From assembly GCA_048498995.1 (NCBI GenBank), contig JBEHWX010000017.1:18331-82330 (forward strand): a stretch of DNA of 64,000 nucleotides. Reading direction: 5' to 3'. The number at the start of each line of letters is the position of its first letter. The stretch's first letter is position 1. The notes beneath the pieces are model-generated. The model ran no database searches. It was not told the origin of the DNA and saw only the letters and a list, made by a program, of their open reading frames with translations. Made by a program: the position numbers and the translations under genes. Shown here in pieces: positions 18,069-26,374 of the stretch. Source of the stretch: JBEHWX01 sp048498995. GTDB taxonomy: Bacteria > Bacteroidota > Ignavibacteria > OLB7.

Positions 18069-19509
18069 AATATCCTCGAATAATCGCAACGGCAATAAGG
18101 ATCCTGTCACCGGGAATCGAGCAATAATTCCCGTGAAGCGTCTGGGCGACGAAATATTCGACACGACCGAGACGCGATACTCTCACCACGTCCAGCGCGT
18201 TGAACGACGTTATGGTCGTAATAGTACTACACCGGAGCAACCTGGAGGGTTACTCCGAAGAAACAGGCCGATATGTAGAGTGAACGGGATGATCATGACA
18301 CGTTTCACGCGTCGATGATTGATATTCATCGGTCATCGATCACATAGTTCGCGCGGAATGCGCGCAATTCTCCCGGGCCGATCATCCGGAGCAACCGGAT
18401 GCGGCAATCACCGACGACACGACGATGTCATCAGAAAGCGCTGTCGATATGCGTGATTATGAAGACATGAAGAAGCTCGGATCTTCTCAGTGTTCGGATA
18501 TATTCGCCCGACATCCGGTCGAGACAATAGGATCCACTGCCCGCAATGCGGGATTCGTCATCATGATCGATAGATATCGATATATGTGTGGCGCAGCGAC
18601 GGATGAGGCTCGTCGGCCATATTCCGATGGCAAGCGAGCATCACCGCCACATGGCGACGGATTCATGAACGATGCGAGCGGGGCAAGCGCTCGGGAGTGT
18701 TCGTATCAATATTGAATGCGTCGCAATGAAGGCGAACGGGGAAGTATTCCGGTGGGATTCCTGTTCTACTTCGGTTGCGATAGTGATATCCGGGGCGACG
18801 GCTGACAGAGCCGCAGCGCCGAGCTCGAGATCGTACTCTCCGTGTTTGATTCGGGGCAACTCGACGCGGTGCAAGTATAACTAGTTCGCGTATTTCCAGT
18901 CAAGAGCGCCACAACTTTTTCTTCATCCAACGCTCATCTCGGCCGAGGAGAGCCCACCCGCCAATCATCAGACTCTCCAACGGATACCATCATCATCTCC
19001 ACCAGTCATGGCGCAGGATGTTTCACGCTAATGTTCCATGCCGACGCACCTCCCGTCGCGTAATTAATCCCGGAATTAATTTCCAGCATCACCCTTCCCC
19101 GGGAATTACATAATTCCACTCACGCGCGGCCTGACCTCCAACCCTCCCGCGCTCCAATTCCCGACACCGACAACTATGGCTCCGATATATCACGCGGCGT
19201 CGAACAGCAACAGACTTCGAGCATGATGGCGCTTCACATGAGGAACGATGCTGAACAGTCCCATCACTCACGGCCCGGGTACAAGGCCGATCCGGATAGG
19301 CTCCCGCATATCACGTTGCCAGGCGCTCGGCGGTCCGCGCCCGTTCCTCGGCATCATCCACCGCCTCTCAGCATCCCCCGCTCAATGGAAGCGGCAAGAG
19401 ATTTGGTACCTTTTTACCCTCCCGTGCGTCCGATCCGTCCCCCCATAGTCACGCGATCGGCGATCATCATTTGCTGGGCAGGCTCCAGACATGAACAAGG
19501 AGAGAACCG
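18069..19509. other. 1.4-kb gene-free region between divergent secreted-protein genes
   Basis: No open frame here has a convincing protein; the frames are short and lack family motifs or good ribosome sites. The stretch is more AT-rich than its surroundings, with tetramers such as TCAT/ATGA and GATC-rich text. Small dyads are visible at 18540-18552 (CCCGCA-A-TGCGGG), at 18566-18581 (ATCGATA-GA-TATCGAT) and around 19061-19081 (AATTAAT...ATTAATT). It must hold the divergent promoters for the VCBS gene (minus) and the sugar dehydrogenase (plus), and could hold a small RNA, but nothing is diagnostic. Confidence 0.5.
18566..18581. repeat. Perfect 16-bp dyad ATCGATA-GA-TATCGAT
   Basis: Seven-base arms are exactly complementary around a GA centre. 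It lies 26 bases after a 13-bp dyad (18540-18552). It could be an operator for one of the flanking divergent genes or simply part of an AT-rich spacer. Confidence 0.4.
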
Positions 19510-21096
19510 ATGCTTGACGCCCGACTTCCTGCACTCATCCGCTTCCGGCCGCGATCGATCCGCCGGTCCGCGTCGATATCCGCGCTGATGCTGCTGCTCA
19601 CGGCCTGCGGCCTGGCGCAGGTGCCCGATTCGGTGAAGATGACGCCGCACCGGGATCTCGGCCTCCAGCCGCGGACCGTCCGCGTCCCGGACAAGTTCAC
19701 CGGCAAGTTCGACGCAACGCACGTGGTCTGGCTTCCCGAGGGATACACGGCGCAGCTCTACTGGATCGGTGGTCTCGCCGCCCCGAGGTTCATCACCTGG
19801 GGACCGGACAGCGTTCTCTACGTCGCAAGCTCCCAGAACGGACGAGTCTTCGCCCTGCCTGACAAGGACCACGACGGCGTGGCCGATACCGCGATCCTCG
19901 CCGCGGAGAATGCCTTCGGTCACGATGTGAAGTTCTTCAACGGCGCCATGTATGTCGCCACGCAGCGGCAGGTGCTCAAGTTCCAGGATCTGAACGGCGA
20001 TGGTTACTACGAGACCCGCACGGTCTTCATCGACAACATCGCCGGCACCTCGACCAATCCGAACGGCGGCCACGTTACCCGCACCATCGTCTTCGATTCG
20101 ACCAACGGAAAGCTCTACCTCTCGGTCGGCTCCTCCTGCAATGTCTGCCGTGAGACCGGACGGGGCATTATCGAGCAATACGATATCGACGGCACCAACC
20201 GCCGCGTGTATGCCACCGGCGTCCGGAACGCCGTCGGCATGACGCTCCATCCGCGCACCGGCCGCCTCTGGGCGGACAACAACGGAAGCGATCTGCAGGG
20301 GAACGACATCCCGCCGGAGTGGGTCGATCTGGTCCGTGAGAACGGCTTCTACGGCTGGCCGATCGCCTACGCCGACGGCGATTACTTCGACTACCGCATT
20401 CAGGATTACGGCGCGCTGCTGCCGCTCACCGCCGCCGACAGCGCGATGGTCCGCTCGATGGTGCAGCCGGCCGTGCTCTTCCAGGCGCACACCGCGCCGA
20501 TGGCGATCGAGTTCACCAATGCCTCCTTCCCGGATCAGTTCCGCCGCGGCGCGTTCGTGGCCCGGCACGGCTCCTGGAATCGCGATCCCGCCGCCGGCGC
20601 CGACGTGGTCTACATCGACTTCGACAACGACGCGGATACCATCGCCAACTACGTCGGCGAGTTTCTCACCGGATTCACGCTCGATTCGGTCCATACGACC
20701 AATCGTTGGGCACGTCCGGTGGGACTGGAGACCGACAATCGCGGGCGGCTCTACGTCACCAGCGACGAGGGGAATCAGGTGTTCGTCGTGATGCCGGCCG
20801 GACAGTCCAGCGTGCGCCGCGAGCTTTCCGACGCCTCGACCGAGCTTCGCGGCGCGTCGCCGAATCCGTTCCGGGGATCGACCTCGATCGAGTTCGGCCT
20901 GGCCGAGCGCGCGCAGGTACGGCTGTCGATCGTCGACGCGATGGGGAGGAGGGTGCGAACGCTGGTGGATCGGGTGATGGAACCGGGATCGCACACGGCC
21001 GTGCTCGATGCCGAGGGTCTGGCCGAGGGGGTCTATTTCTGCCGTCTCGATACCCCCGCCGGGAGCAAGGTTCGCTCGATGGTGCTGATGAAATGA
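19510..21096 (+). CDS. Secreted PQQ-dependent sugar dehydrogenase-like beta-propeller with T9SS tail
   Basis: The ATG at 19510 has AAGGAGAG eight bases upstream. The N-terminus is a signal sequence ending in LLLTACGLAQ, where LTAC resembles a lipobox, so it may be a lipoprotein or cleaved by signal peptidase I. The body matches the soluble glucose/sorbosone dehydrogenase six-bladed propeller (LPEGYTAQLYWIGGLAAPRF, ATGVRNAVGMTLHPRTGRLW, DDIPPEW-like stretch around DLQGNDIPPEWVDLVRENGF). These enzymes oxidise aldoses with PQQ in the periplasm or outside the cell; the exact substrate cannot be read from sequence. The last about 80 residues are a T9SS domain (SPNPFRGSTSIEFGLAERAQ ... GVYFCRLDTP). 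It stands alone on the plus strand after the gene-free spacer. A second relative is at 60487. Confidence 0.88.
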   Translation: MLDARLPALIRFRPRSIRRSASISALMLLLTACGLAQVPDSVKMTPHRDLGLQPRTVRVPDKFTGKFDATHVVWLPEGYTAQLYWIGGLAAPRFITWGPDSVLYVASSQNGRVFALPDKDHDGVADTAILAAENAFGHDVKFFNGAMYVATQRQVLKFQDLNGDGYYETRTVFIDNIAGTSTNPNGGHVTRTIVFDSTNGKLYLSVGSSCNVCRETGRGIIEQYDIDGTNRRVYATGVRNAVGMTLHPRTGRLWADNNGSDLQGNDIPPEWVDLVRENGFYGWPIAYADGDYFDYRIQDYGALLPLTAADSAMVRSMVQPAVLFQAHTAPMAIEFTNASFPDQFRRGAFVARHGSWNRDPAAGADVVYIDFDNDADTIANYVGEFLTGFTLDSVHTTNRWARPVGLETDNRGRLYVTSDEGNQVFVVMPAGQSSVRRELSDASTELRGASPNPFRGSTSIEFGLAERAQVRLSIVDAMGRRVRTLVDRVMEPGSHTAVLDAEGLAEGVYFCRLDTPAGSKVRSMVLMK

Positions 21097-21162
21097 GCAC
21101 GCCCCCCGCTACGTCACTGGTGTGTCCGGAGTCGCGAGGGATGACGGCCCTATCGGGATGTC

Positions 21163-21199
21163 CCTGATCGGGTCGTCGGAGGCCGGGAACCCGATCGGG
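21163..21199 (+). terminator. Possible stem-loop terminator after the sugar dehydrogenase
   Basis: CCTGATCGGGT pairs with ACCCGATCGGG (one G-T pair) around a 15-nt loop. Outer bases GACGGC (21143-21148) and GCCGTC (21203-21208) could extend the structure. There is no T-run, so this is a weak call. Confidence 0.4.
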
Positions 21200-21270
21200 A
21201 ATGCCGTCTCTAATGTCGTCGGTCGCCCGGCGACTCCAAATCAACGCGAAATCACGATAGTACGCACCCC

Positions 21271-21286
21271 GCCGACTTCGGTCGGC
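21271..21286 (+). promoter_or_regulatory. UUCG-tetraloop hairpin just upstream of the next gene
   Basis: GCCGAC-TTCG-GTCGGC is a perfect 6-bp stem capped by the very stable cUUCGg loop. It ends 17 nt before the ATG at 21304, so it would sit in the 5' leader of that gene (or close the previous transcript). Effect on expression is not known. Confidence 0.45.
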
Positions 21287-21303
21287 CCAATTGCTCAGAG
21301 GGT

Positions 21304-22026
21304 ATGAAGATGACCAAGACGACGTTCATGGCGCTCGGCGCCACGATTCTCCTCACGGCCGGCATCACGGTCGCCGTGGCACAGAAGCCGGATCGGACTC
21401 CGAATCCAGAGCGCCAGGCAGCCCGGCACGAGCTGATGGAGAAGCTGCATTCCTTCGCCAAGGCGGAAGTTCTTCCGGAGCTCGGACGCTGGAAGGCGCA
21501 GCTCGACAACGCGATGAGCCCGGCCGATCTGGCCAAGCTGAATTCGCTTCGCTCCCGTTCGGCCGAGCTGCGGCGCAAGATGATGGAGAATGGCCTCGGC
21601 ATGGCCAAGGCGTGGAAGAGCGAGGATTACGACGCGCTCAAGAAGAACCGCGACGCGATGAAGGATCTGGCCACCGAGCGCAAGGCGATCATGACCGAGC
21701 TGAAGCCGCTGGCGCTGGCCTACGCGCCGACGCTCAAGACGATCGGCGATCAGGCAAAGCCGAAGGTCGACGCCTGGAAGGAGAAGGCCAAGGGGATCGT
21801 GGAGGAGTGGTCCAAGACGCACAACATGGAAGGGAAGGGGATGGGCATGCGTGGATTCCACGGGCTCGGCCACTTCGGGATGATGTTCGGCGGCATGGAC
21901 AAGGGTGACAAGATGAAGGCGGTGGTCGCTCACTTCATGCTCTGGGACGGCACCGATCTCGCCGACGACGCGCAGAAGATGATGGACGCTCCGGGATTCC
22001 CGGAGGGCGGCATGGATCTGAAGTAA
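21304..22026 (+). CDS. Small exported helical protein, unknown function (240 aa)
   Basis: A typical signal peptide is present (TTFMALGATILLTAGITVAVA, cleavage likely before QKPDRT). The mature part is charged, Lys/Met-rich and predicted mostly helical, with heptad-like stretches between residues 45 and 160. The C-terminus is Gly/Met/His-rich (GKGMGMRGFHGLGHFGMMFG). This general layout (short exported helical protein, Met/His-rich end) recalls Spy/CpxP-like periplasmic proteins, but no LTxxQ motif is visible, so I leave it unassigned. The Met/His clusters could bind copper or another soft metal; this is speculation. Translation could start at ATG 21304 or at 21310. Confidence 0.75.
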   Translation: MKMTKTTFMALGATILLTAGITVAVAQKPDRTPNPERQAARHELMEKLHSFAKAEVLPELGRWKAQLDNAMSPADLAKLNSLRSRSAELRRKMMENGLGMAKAWKSEDYDALKKNRDAMKDLATERKAIMTELKPLALAYAPTLKTIGDQAKPKVDAWKEKAKGIVEEWSKTHNMEGKGMGMRGFHGLGHFGMMFGGMDKGDKMKAVVAHFMLWDGTDLADDAQKMMDAPGFPEGGMDLK

Positions 22027-22056
22027 TCGTCGGGAGCTCCCGAATCATGGATCGCG

Positions 22057-22092
22057 CGGCGCCGGCTGGGATATCGCTCCCGGCCGGCGCCG
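22057..22092 (+). terminator. Strong GC hairpin after the exported helical protein
   Basis: CGGCGCCGGC pairs exactly with GCCGGCGCCG around a 16-nt loop, followed by GTCGTTTCC. It lies between a plus gene ending at 22026 and a minus gene ending at 22252 and can serve either. Confidence 0.6.
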
Positions 22093-22251
22093 TCGTTTCC
22101 GGGATCGCGCAACGATTGATGCCGTACAGCGAGCGGGAGCCGCGGAGCATGCATGACTCCACGACGCATGCGTTTCCTCTCACGAGGATGTCGTGTCCGC
22201 GATCTCGTCCGAGCACCCCCGAGGGGGCGGGGCGGCGCCCGGAGCGGGGGA

Positions 22252-23238
22252 TCAGCGCATCAATCCGAGCAGCTTCATCTCGTAGGCAAGCGTCTCCTGC
22301 AACCCCTCCTCGAGCGAGCGCATCCGCAGGCCGAGCTCACGCTGTGCCTTCTCGCTGGTACCGAGATAGGTGACACCGGCCAGCACCCGCAGACTCTCGG
22401 CCGTGTAAGCGTCCGGGAGCGGGGCCACGGAGCCGACCACGTTCATCACCCCCGACATCGCCTTCATCACGCCCGGGCTGGGATGCAGCTTCGGCGCGGG
22501 GATCCCGGTGATCCGCTCGGCTATCGCCATCGCCTCGACGATGGTGTGCGGCGGCCCGGCGATGATATAGCTCTCCCCGACGCGCCCCGACTCCATCGCC
22601 AACAGATGGCCGCGCGCCGTGTCCCCCACATGCCCCCAGCAGAAGGCCGTATCGCGCGGGATCATCGGCAGGCGCCCGCGGAGATACGTCCGCCAGGTCT
22701 CGCGGAGCGTGCTCGTATCCCCCGGCCCGTAGACAAGGCCGGGCTGCACGATCACCAGCGGCAACCCCTCCTTCATCATCGGGAGCGCCACTTCGTAGTG
22801 CGCCTTCCACTTCGTCCGGTCGTACTCGCTCAGCCACGGCCCGGCATGGTACCAGCTCTCGTCTGCCATGCGGCCGTGCGTGTCGGAGAAGACGGCGAGA
22901 GTACTGGTGTAGACTCCCTTCGGCACGCCGAGCTCCCGCATCAGCCGGAGCACGTTGCGCGTCCCCTCCACGTTGATCCGCTCGGCCATCTCGCTGTTGC
23001 GCGTCCCCACCTTGTACCACGCGGCCACGTGGAAGACGCCGTCGGCGCCGGTCATCGGCGCGCGCATGCTCTCCGGCTCGGTGATGTCGCCGGTATGCAG
23101 CTCGATGCCGAGCGCGGCCAGCTCGGTGGCGCGGGCCGGATCGCGCACGAGCGCGACCACCTGATGCCCGGCATTGTGCAGCTGCCGGACCAGCTGTCCG
23201 CCGATGAAGCCGGTCGCGCCGGTGACGAAGTATCGCAT
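22252..23238 (-). CDS. NAD(P)-dependent epimerase/dehydratase (extended SDR family)
   Basis: The N-terminus carries the nucleotide-binding glycine motif MRYFVTGATGFIGG (G7xxG10xxG13). The catalytic YxxxK is present as Y139DRTK143. The length of 328 aa is normal for extended SDRs. The closest textbook relatives are dihydroflavonol-4-reductase-like / NAD-dependent epimerases that act on sugar nucleotides or small carbonyls; substrate cannot be deduced. It is cytoplasmic (no signal peptide). It lies 63 nt downstream of the GNAT gene on the same strand and may be co-transcribed with it. Confidence 0.9.
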   Translation of the reverse strand: MRYFVTGATGFIGGQLVRQLHNAGHQVVALVRDPARATELAALGIELHTGDITEPESMRAPMTGADGVFHVAAWYKVGTRNSEMAERINVEGTRNVLRLMRELGVPKGVYTSTLAVFSDTHGRMADESWYHAGPWLSEYDRTKWKAHYEVALPMMKEGLPLVIVQPGLVYGPGDTSTLRETWRTYLRGRLPMIPRDTAFCWGHVGDTARGHLLAMESGRVGESYIIAGPPHTIVEAMAIAERITGIPAPKLHPSPGVMKAMSGVMNVVGSVAPLPDAYTAESLRVLAGVTYLGTSEKAQRELGLRMRSLEEGLQETLAYEMKLLGLMR

Positions 23239-23301
23239 CGCAGTCCCCTCGTATGATGATGATGCATGCCGCCGGAGCCATGCGCCGAGGCGCTCTCCGG
23301 C

Positions 23302-24219
23302 CTATCCCAGCTCGAAGGTCGTGACCCCGTAGGTCCTGTCGAGCGGAAGCTCGGGGAAGGGGCCGGTATACATTCTCGCCGTCTCGAATACCATGCGCAT
23401 GCCGTAGCGCCCCGCGAGCCGGACCGCCGAAGGGTTCACCTCCGGGACGTCCAGATAAAGAGGGCCGCCGCCGGCTGCGGCCGAAAGCCCGAGAAAGATT
23501 CTCTCGGCCAGATCCTCCCTGTCGGCGAAGAGTGGGCCGATCTTCCATCCCTTTCTGCAGGGACGAGCCACGCCGTAGCCGGCGAGCGCTCCCCGCTCGA
23601 CGAGGCCGAGCGCCGAGGCGCCGGGCTGCGCGATCCAGCGGGAGAGGAACGACCCGCGCGGCGCCGGAAAGAACTGGCTGTCGTATGCCTCGACGTGATC
23701 GAAGGGGAGCGACGCCAGATCGACCAGTCCATCGGGACGATCCCCCCCGCCGCTTCCCTCGTAGCGGACGTTCCGGTAGGCGAGGCGGAATCCCGAGCGA
23801 CGATACTTCTCCTGCTGTTCCACCACGCCGTCGAGTCCCACGTTCCGATCCTCCATGTACGCCATTCCCCGCCGCCAGAGCCGGAGCCCGTAACCGCGCC
23901 CACGAAACTCCGGACGGACGATGTAGAGTCCGAGGAATCCGAACGTATCCCCATAGGCGACGGTGGAGATGCAGCCGACCGGCTCCCCCTCGAGCTCGCC
24001 GATGAAGAAGCCGTGGGGATCGGCGTGATAGAAGATCTCGGCATCGTTGCGACCGGGGTTCCATCCCTCCCTGGCGGCCCACTCGATGGCCAGCTCGAGA
24101 TCGGCCGGCGTCATCGTCCGGACCACGTATGCCTTCGCGCCATCGTTCGCCTTCGCGCTGTCGTTCGGTTCCATGAGATTCGTGCGTGCGTTGGTTCGAG
24201 TCGGAGTGCCGATGTTCAT
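23302..24219 (-). CDS. GNAT-family N-acetyltransferase (YitH-like two-domain type)
   Basis: A GNAT fold is evident: the N-terminal domain has EWAAREGWNPGRNDAEIFYH, then FFIGELEGEPVGCISTVAYG and the acetyl-CoA loop PEFRGRGYGLRLW (R/Q-x-x-G-x-G). A second GNAT-like half follows (residues about 170-305) ending in the RYGMRMVFETARMYTG pattern typical of YitH/YitI-like proteins. Acceptor unknown. GGAG lies 8 bases before the ATG at 24219, which supports that start; a second ATG at 24174 would drop a low-complexity leader. Neighbouring SDR gene follows on the same strand. Confidence 0.88.
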   Translation of the reverse strand: MNIGTPTRTNARTNLMEPNDSAKANDGAKAYVVRTMTPADLELAIEWAAREGWNPGRNDAEIFYHADPHGFFIGELEGEPVGCISTVAYGDTFGFLGLYIVRPEFRGRGYGLRLWRRGMAYMEDRNVGLDGVVEQQEKYRRSGFRLAYRNVRYEGSGGGDRPDGLVDLASLPFDHVEAYDSQFFPAPRGSFLSRWIAQPGASALGLVERGALAGYGVARPCRKGWKIGPLFADREDLAERIFLGLSAAAGGGPLYLDVPEVNPSAVRLAGRYGMRMVFETARMYTGPFPELPLDRTYGVTTFELG

Positions 24220-24570
24220 GACGGCGCTCCATGGGGTGCAGAGACCGGGCCAAGTTACGTCGCGCGGATTATCTCACGATCAACGTCCGGAGATCCGCCG
24301 CTCCAGGCCGGCGCCCAGGATCGGAGCAGGCCACGAGCGCGGGAACCGTTTCCCGGAACGGGTCTCTATCGGCAATGCGTGGCGCCCGACTCCACGGGCA
24401 CTTCCGCGAGAGTACGACCCCAAGGGTACTCTCATGCGAGCTCTCCCCGGATGTAACCGGTGATGCTCCCATGTGTTCAACGAACACCGGCGCCCTGGAG
24501 TGCGACACGCCAGAAATCGGCACCCCGTCCCATCTCGCATGCTCTGGCCGGACGGCCGGGAGAACGTACC

Positions 24571-26226
24571 ATGCATCGAAGAGACCTTCTGACCATCGCT
24601 CGCCCGGGAAATCGGACTCCCGGCCGACGGAGCGCTCCGGATGGAGCCGCCCCCCGACTGGCCGACGGAATCAGGCAGACGCCGCCGTCCTTCCTCAAGC
24701 GGACGAGCGCCGGCCTGGAGCCGTTCGTTCCCTCCTCGCAGGATCCCTGGGATTACGCCAGGGCCGCCCATCTGCTCCGCAGGACCATGGTCGGCCCGAG
24801 CGAGACCGAGATCCAGACCGCGGTGAGCGAGGGACTGGAGAAGACGGTCGATCGGCTGATGAACTCCTTTGCCCCGACGCTCGACGAGATCCAGGAGTGG
24901 GCGGGACAGGATCCGCAGACCCGCCCAGCCACGTCGGACGATGCCGCGGCGTTTCAGACGCAGATCGCCAAGAAGAAGGACGAGCTCGGCAGATGGTCGC
25001 TCCGCGTGATCGCCACCTCCCCGGTCTCCATCCAGGAGCGGATGACGCTCCTGTGGCACAACCACTTCACCAGCGAGCTTCAGGTGGTGCGGATCGCCGA
25101 GTTCATGTATGGCCAGGACCAGCTCCTCCGCTCGCGCGCGCTCGGCAACGTGAAGCAGCTTGCCAAGGATGTCACCAAGGACATGGCGATGCTGATCTAT
25201 CTGGACGGCATCAAGAACTTCAAGTCCGGCCAGAAGGACAACATCAACGAGAATTACGGCCGGGAGCTCCAGGAGCTCTTCACGATGGGAGTCGTCGACT
25301 GGAACGGCGCGGCCAACTACACGCAGAGCGACGTGCACGAGGCGGCCCGCGCGCTCAGCGGCTATACCGGCACCACCAGCGCGAAGGGGACCAACTACGC
25401 GGGGCTCGCCAGCCAGTTCGTTCCCTCGCGGTGGGACTCCGGCACCAAGACCTTTCTCGGCAGGACCGGCGCTTGGAAGGCCGACGACGTGATCGACATC
25501 ATCTTCAGCGAGCGCGCCGATCAGACGGCGAAGTTCATCTGCGAGAAGATCTATCGCGCCTTCGTCTTCGACATTCCCGACCGGACGATCGTGGCCGAGA
25601 TGGCCACGACGCTCCGGAGCAACGACTGGGAGATCAAGCCGGTGATGCTTCAGCTCCTGAAGAGCGCGCACTTCTTCGACCCGACCAACATCGGCGCGAT
25701 GGAGAAGAGCCCGATCGATTTCCTGATCGGCATGATCCGCCAGCTCGGCCTGGCCGGCGTTCCGGACTTCACGCTGCAGACCGGCGCGCGCTTCGGCCGC
25801 GATCTGACCGGACGCCTGACCACGCTCGGGCAGACGGTGCTCGATCCGCCGAACGTGAAGGGATGGCCCGGCGGGCGCACCTGGATCAGCACCGCCACCG
25901 TTCCGACGCGGGTGAAGTTCGGGCTCGACGTGATGGATCAGAAGATCAAGGGAGCCGGCTCGACGCTCTTCTACACGTTCGACGCGATCGCCTTCGCGCG
26001 GCGCTTCCCCTCGCCGAACAGAATACAGGATCTGAGCGCGGACATGGCGCGGCACCTGCTGCCGACGCCCCCATCGACGGCCGAGGCGAAGATGCTTCTG
26101 GACACGATCATGGACGGCGGCGCCAGTTACGACTGGAATCTCGACGATCCGAGCTACAAGGCCGACGCGCGCATCAGGAAATATCTGAAGGCGCTCTTCC
26201 AGCTCGCCAAGTTTCAGATGTACTGA
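24571..26226 (+). CDS. DUF1800 domain-containing protein
   Basis: The body matches DUF1800: AAHLLRRTMVGPSETEIQTA, RMTLLWHNHFTSELQVVR, NINENYGRELQELFTMGV and later NVKGWPGGRTWISTAT. Function of the family is unknown; it is almost always next to a DUF1501 gene, as here (148 nt downstream). I chose ATG 24571 because GGGAG lies upstream and the N-terminus MHRRDLLTIARPG looks like the twin-arginine style leader seen on partners of this family; an earlier in-frame ATG at 24460 adds 37 unrelated residues. No T9SS tail on this member; it ends at KFQMY. Confidence 0.88.
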   Translation: MHRRDLLTIARPGNRTPGRRSAPDGAAPRLADGIRQTPPSFLKRTSAGLEPFVPSSQDPWDYARAAHLLRRTMVGPSETEIQTAVSEGLEKTVDRLMNSFAPTLDEIQEWAGQDPQTRPATSDDAAAFQTQIAKKKDELGRWSLRVIATSPVSIQERMTLLWHNHFTSELQVVRIAEFMYGQDQLLRSRALGNVKQLAKDVTKDMAMLIYLDGIKNFKSGQKDNINENYGRELQELFTMGVVDWNGAANYTQSDVHEAARALSGYTGTTSAKGTNYAGLASQFVPSRWDSGTKTFLGRTGAWKADDVIDIIFSERADQTAKFICEKIYRAFVFDIPDRTIVAEMATTLRSNDWEIKPVMLQLLKSAHFFDPTNIGAMEKSPIDFLIGMIRQLGLAGVPDFTLQTGARFGRDLTGRLTTLGQTVLDPPNVKGWPGGRTWISTATVPTRVKFGLDVMDQKIKGAGSTLFYTFDAIAFARRFPSPNRIQDLSADMARHLLPTPPSTAEAKMLLDTIMDGGASYDWNLDDPSYKADARIRKYLKALFQLAKFQMY

Positions 26227-26374
26227 CGTACAGTCGAGTCGAGCCGACCCCACGGCCATGCGCCCCACGCGCATCGGGCCGATCCGGAAGCGCGCCGGTC
26301 ATACGCGCGCCGGGTGGTTATCCGAAGCATGCAGCTCCCAGGATCGTGAAGCGATCCGCATCGGAGATAGATCA

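Noticed and set aside
18641..18874. 77-aa minus frame in the gene-free region, with a 96-aa plus frame at 18425-18715
   Set aside because: No ribosome site, no recognisable sequence, and no operon context; not enough to call genes.
19510..21096. Quinoprotein alcohol dehydrogenase (eight-bladed, heme-containing)
   Set aside because: No CxxCH heme site and no tryptophan docking motifs; the layout fits the soluble sugar dehydrogenase fold.
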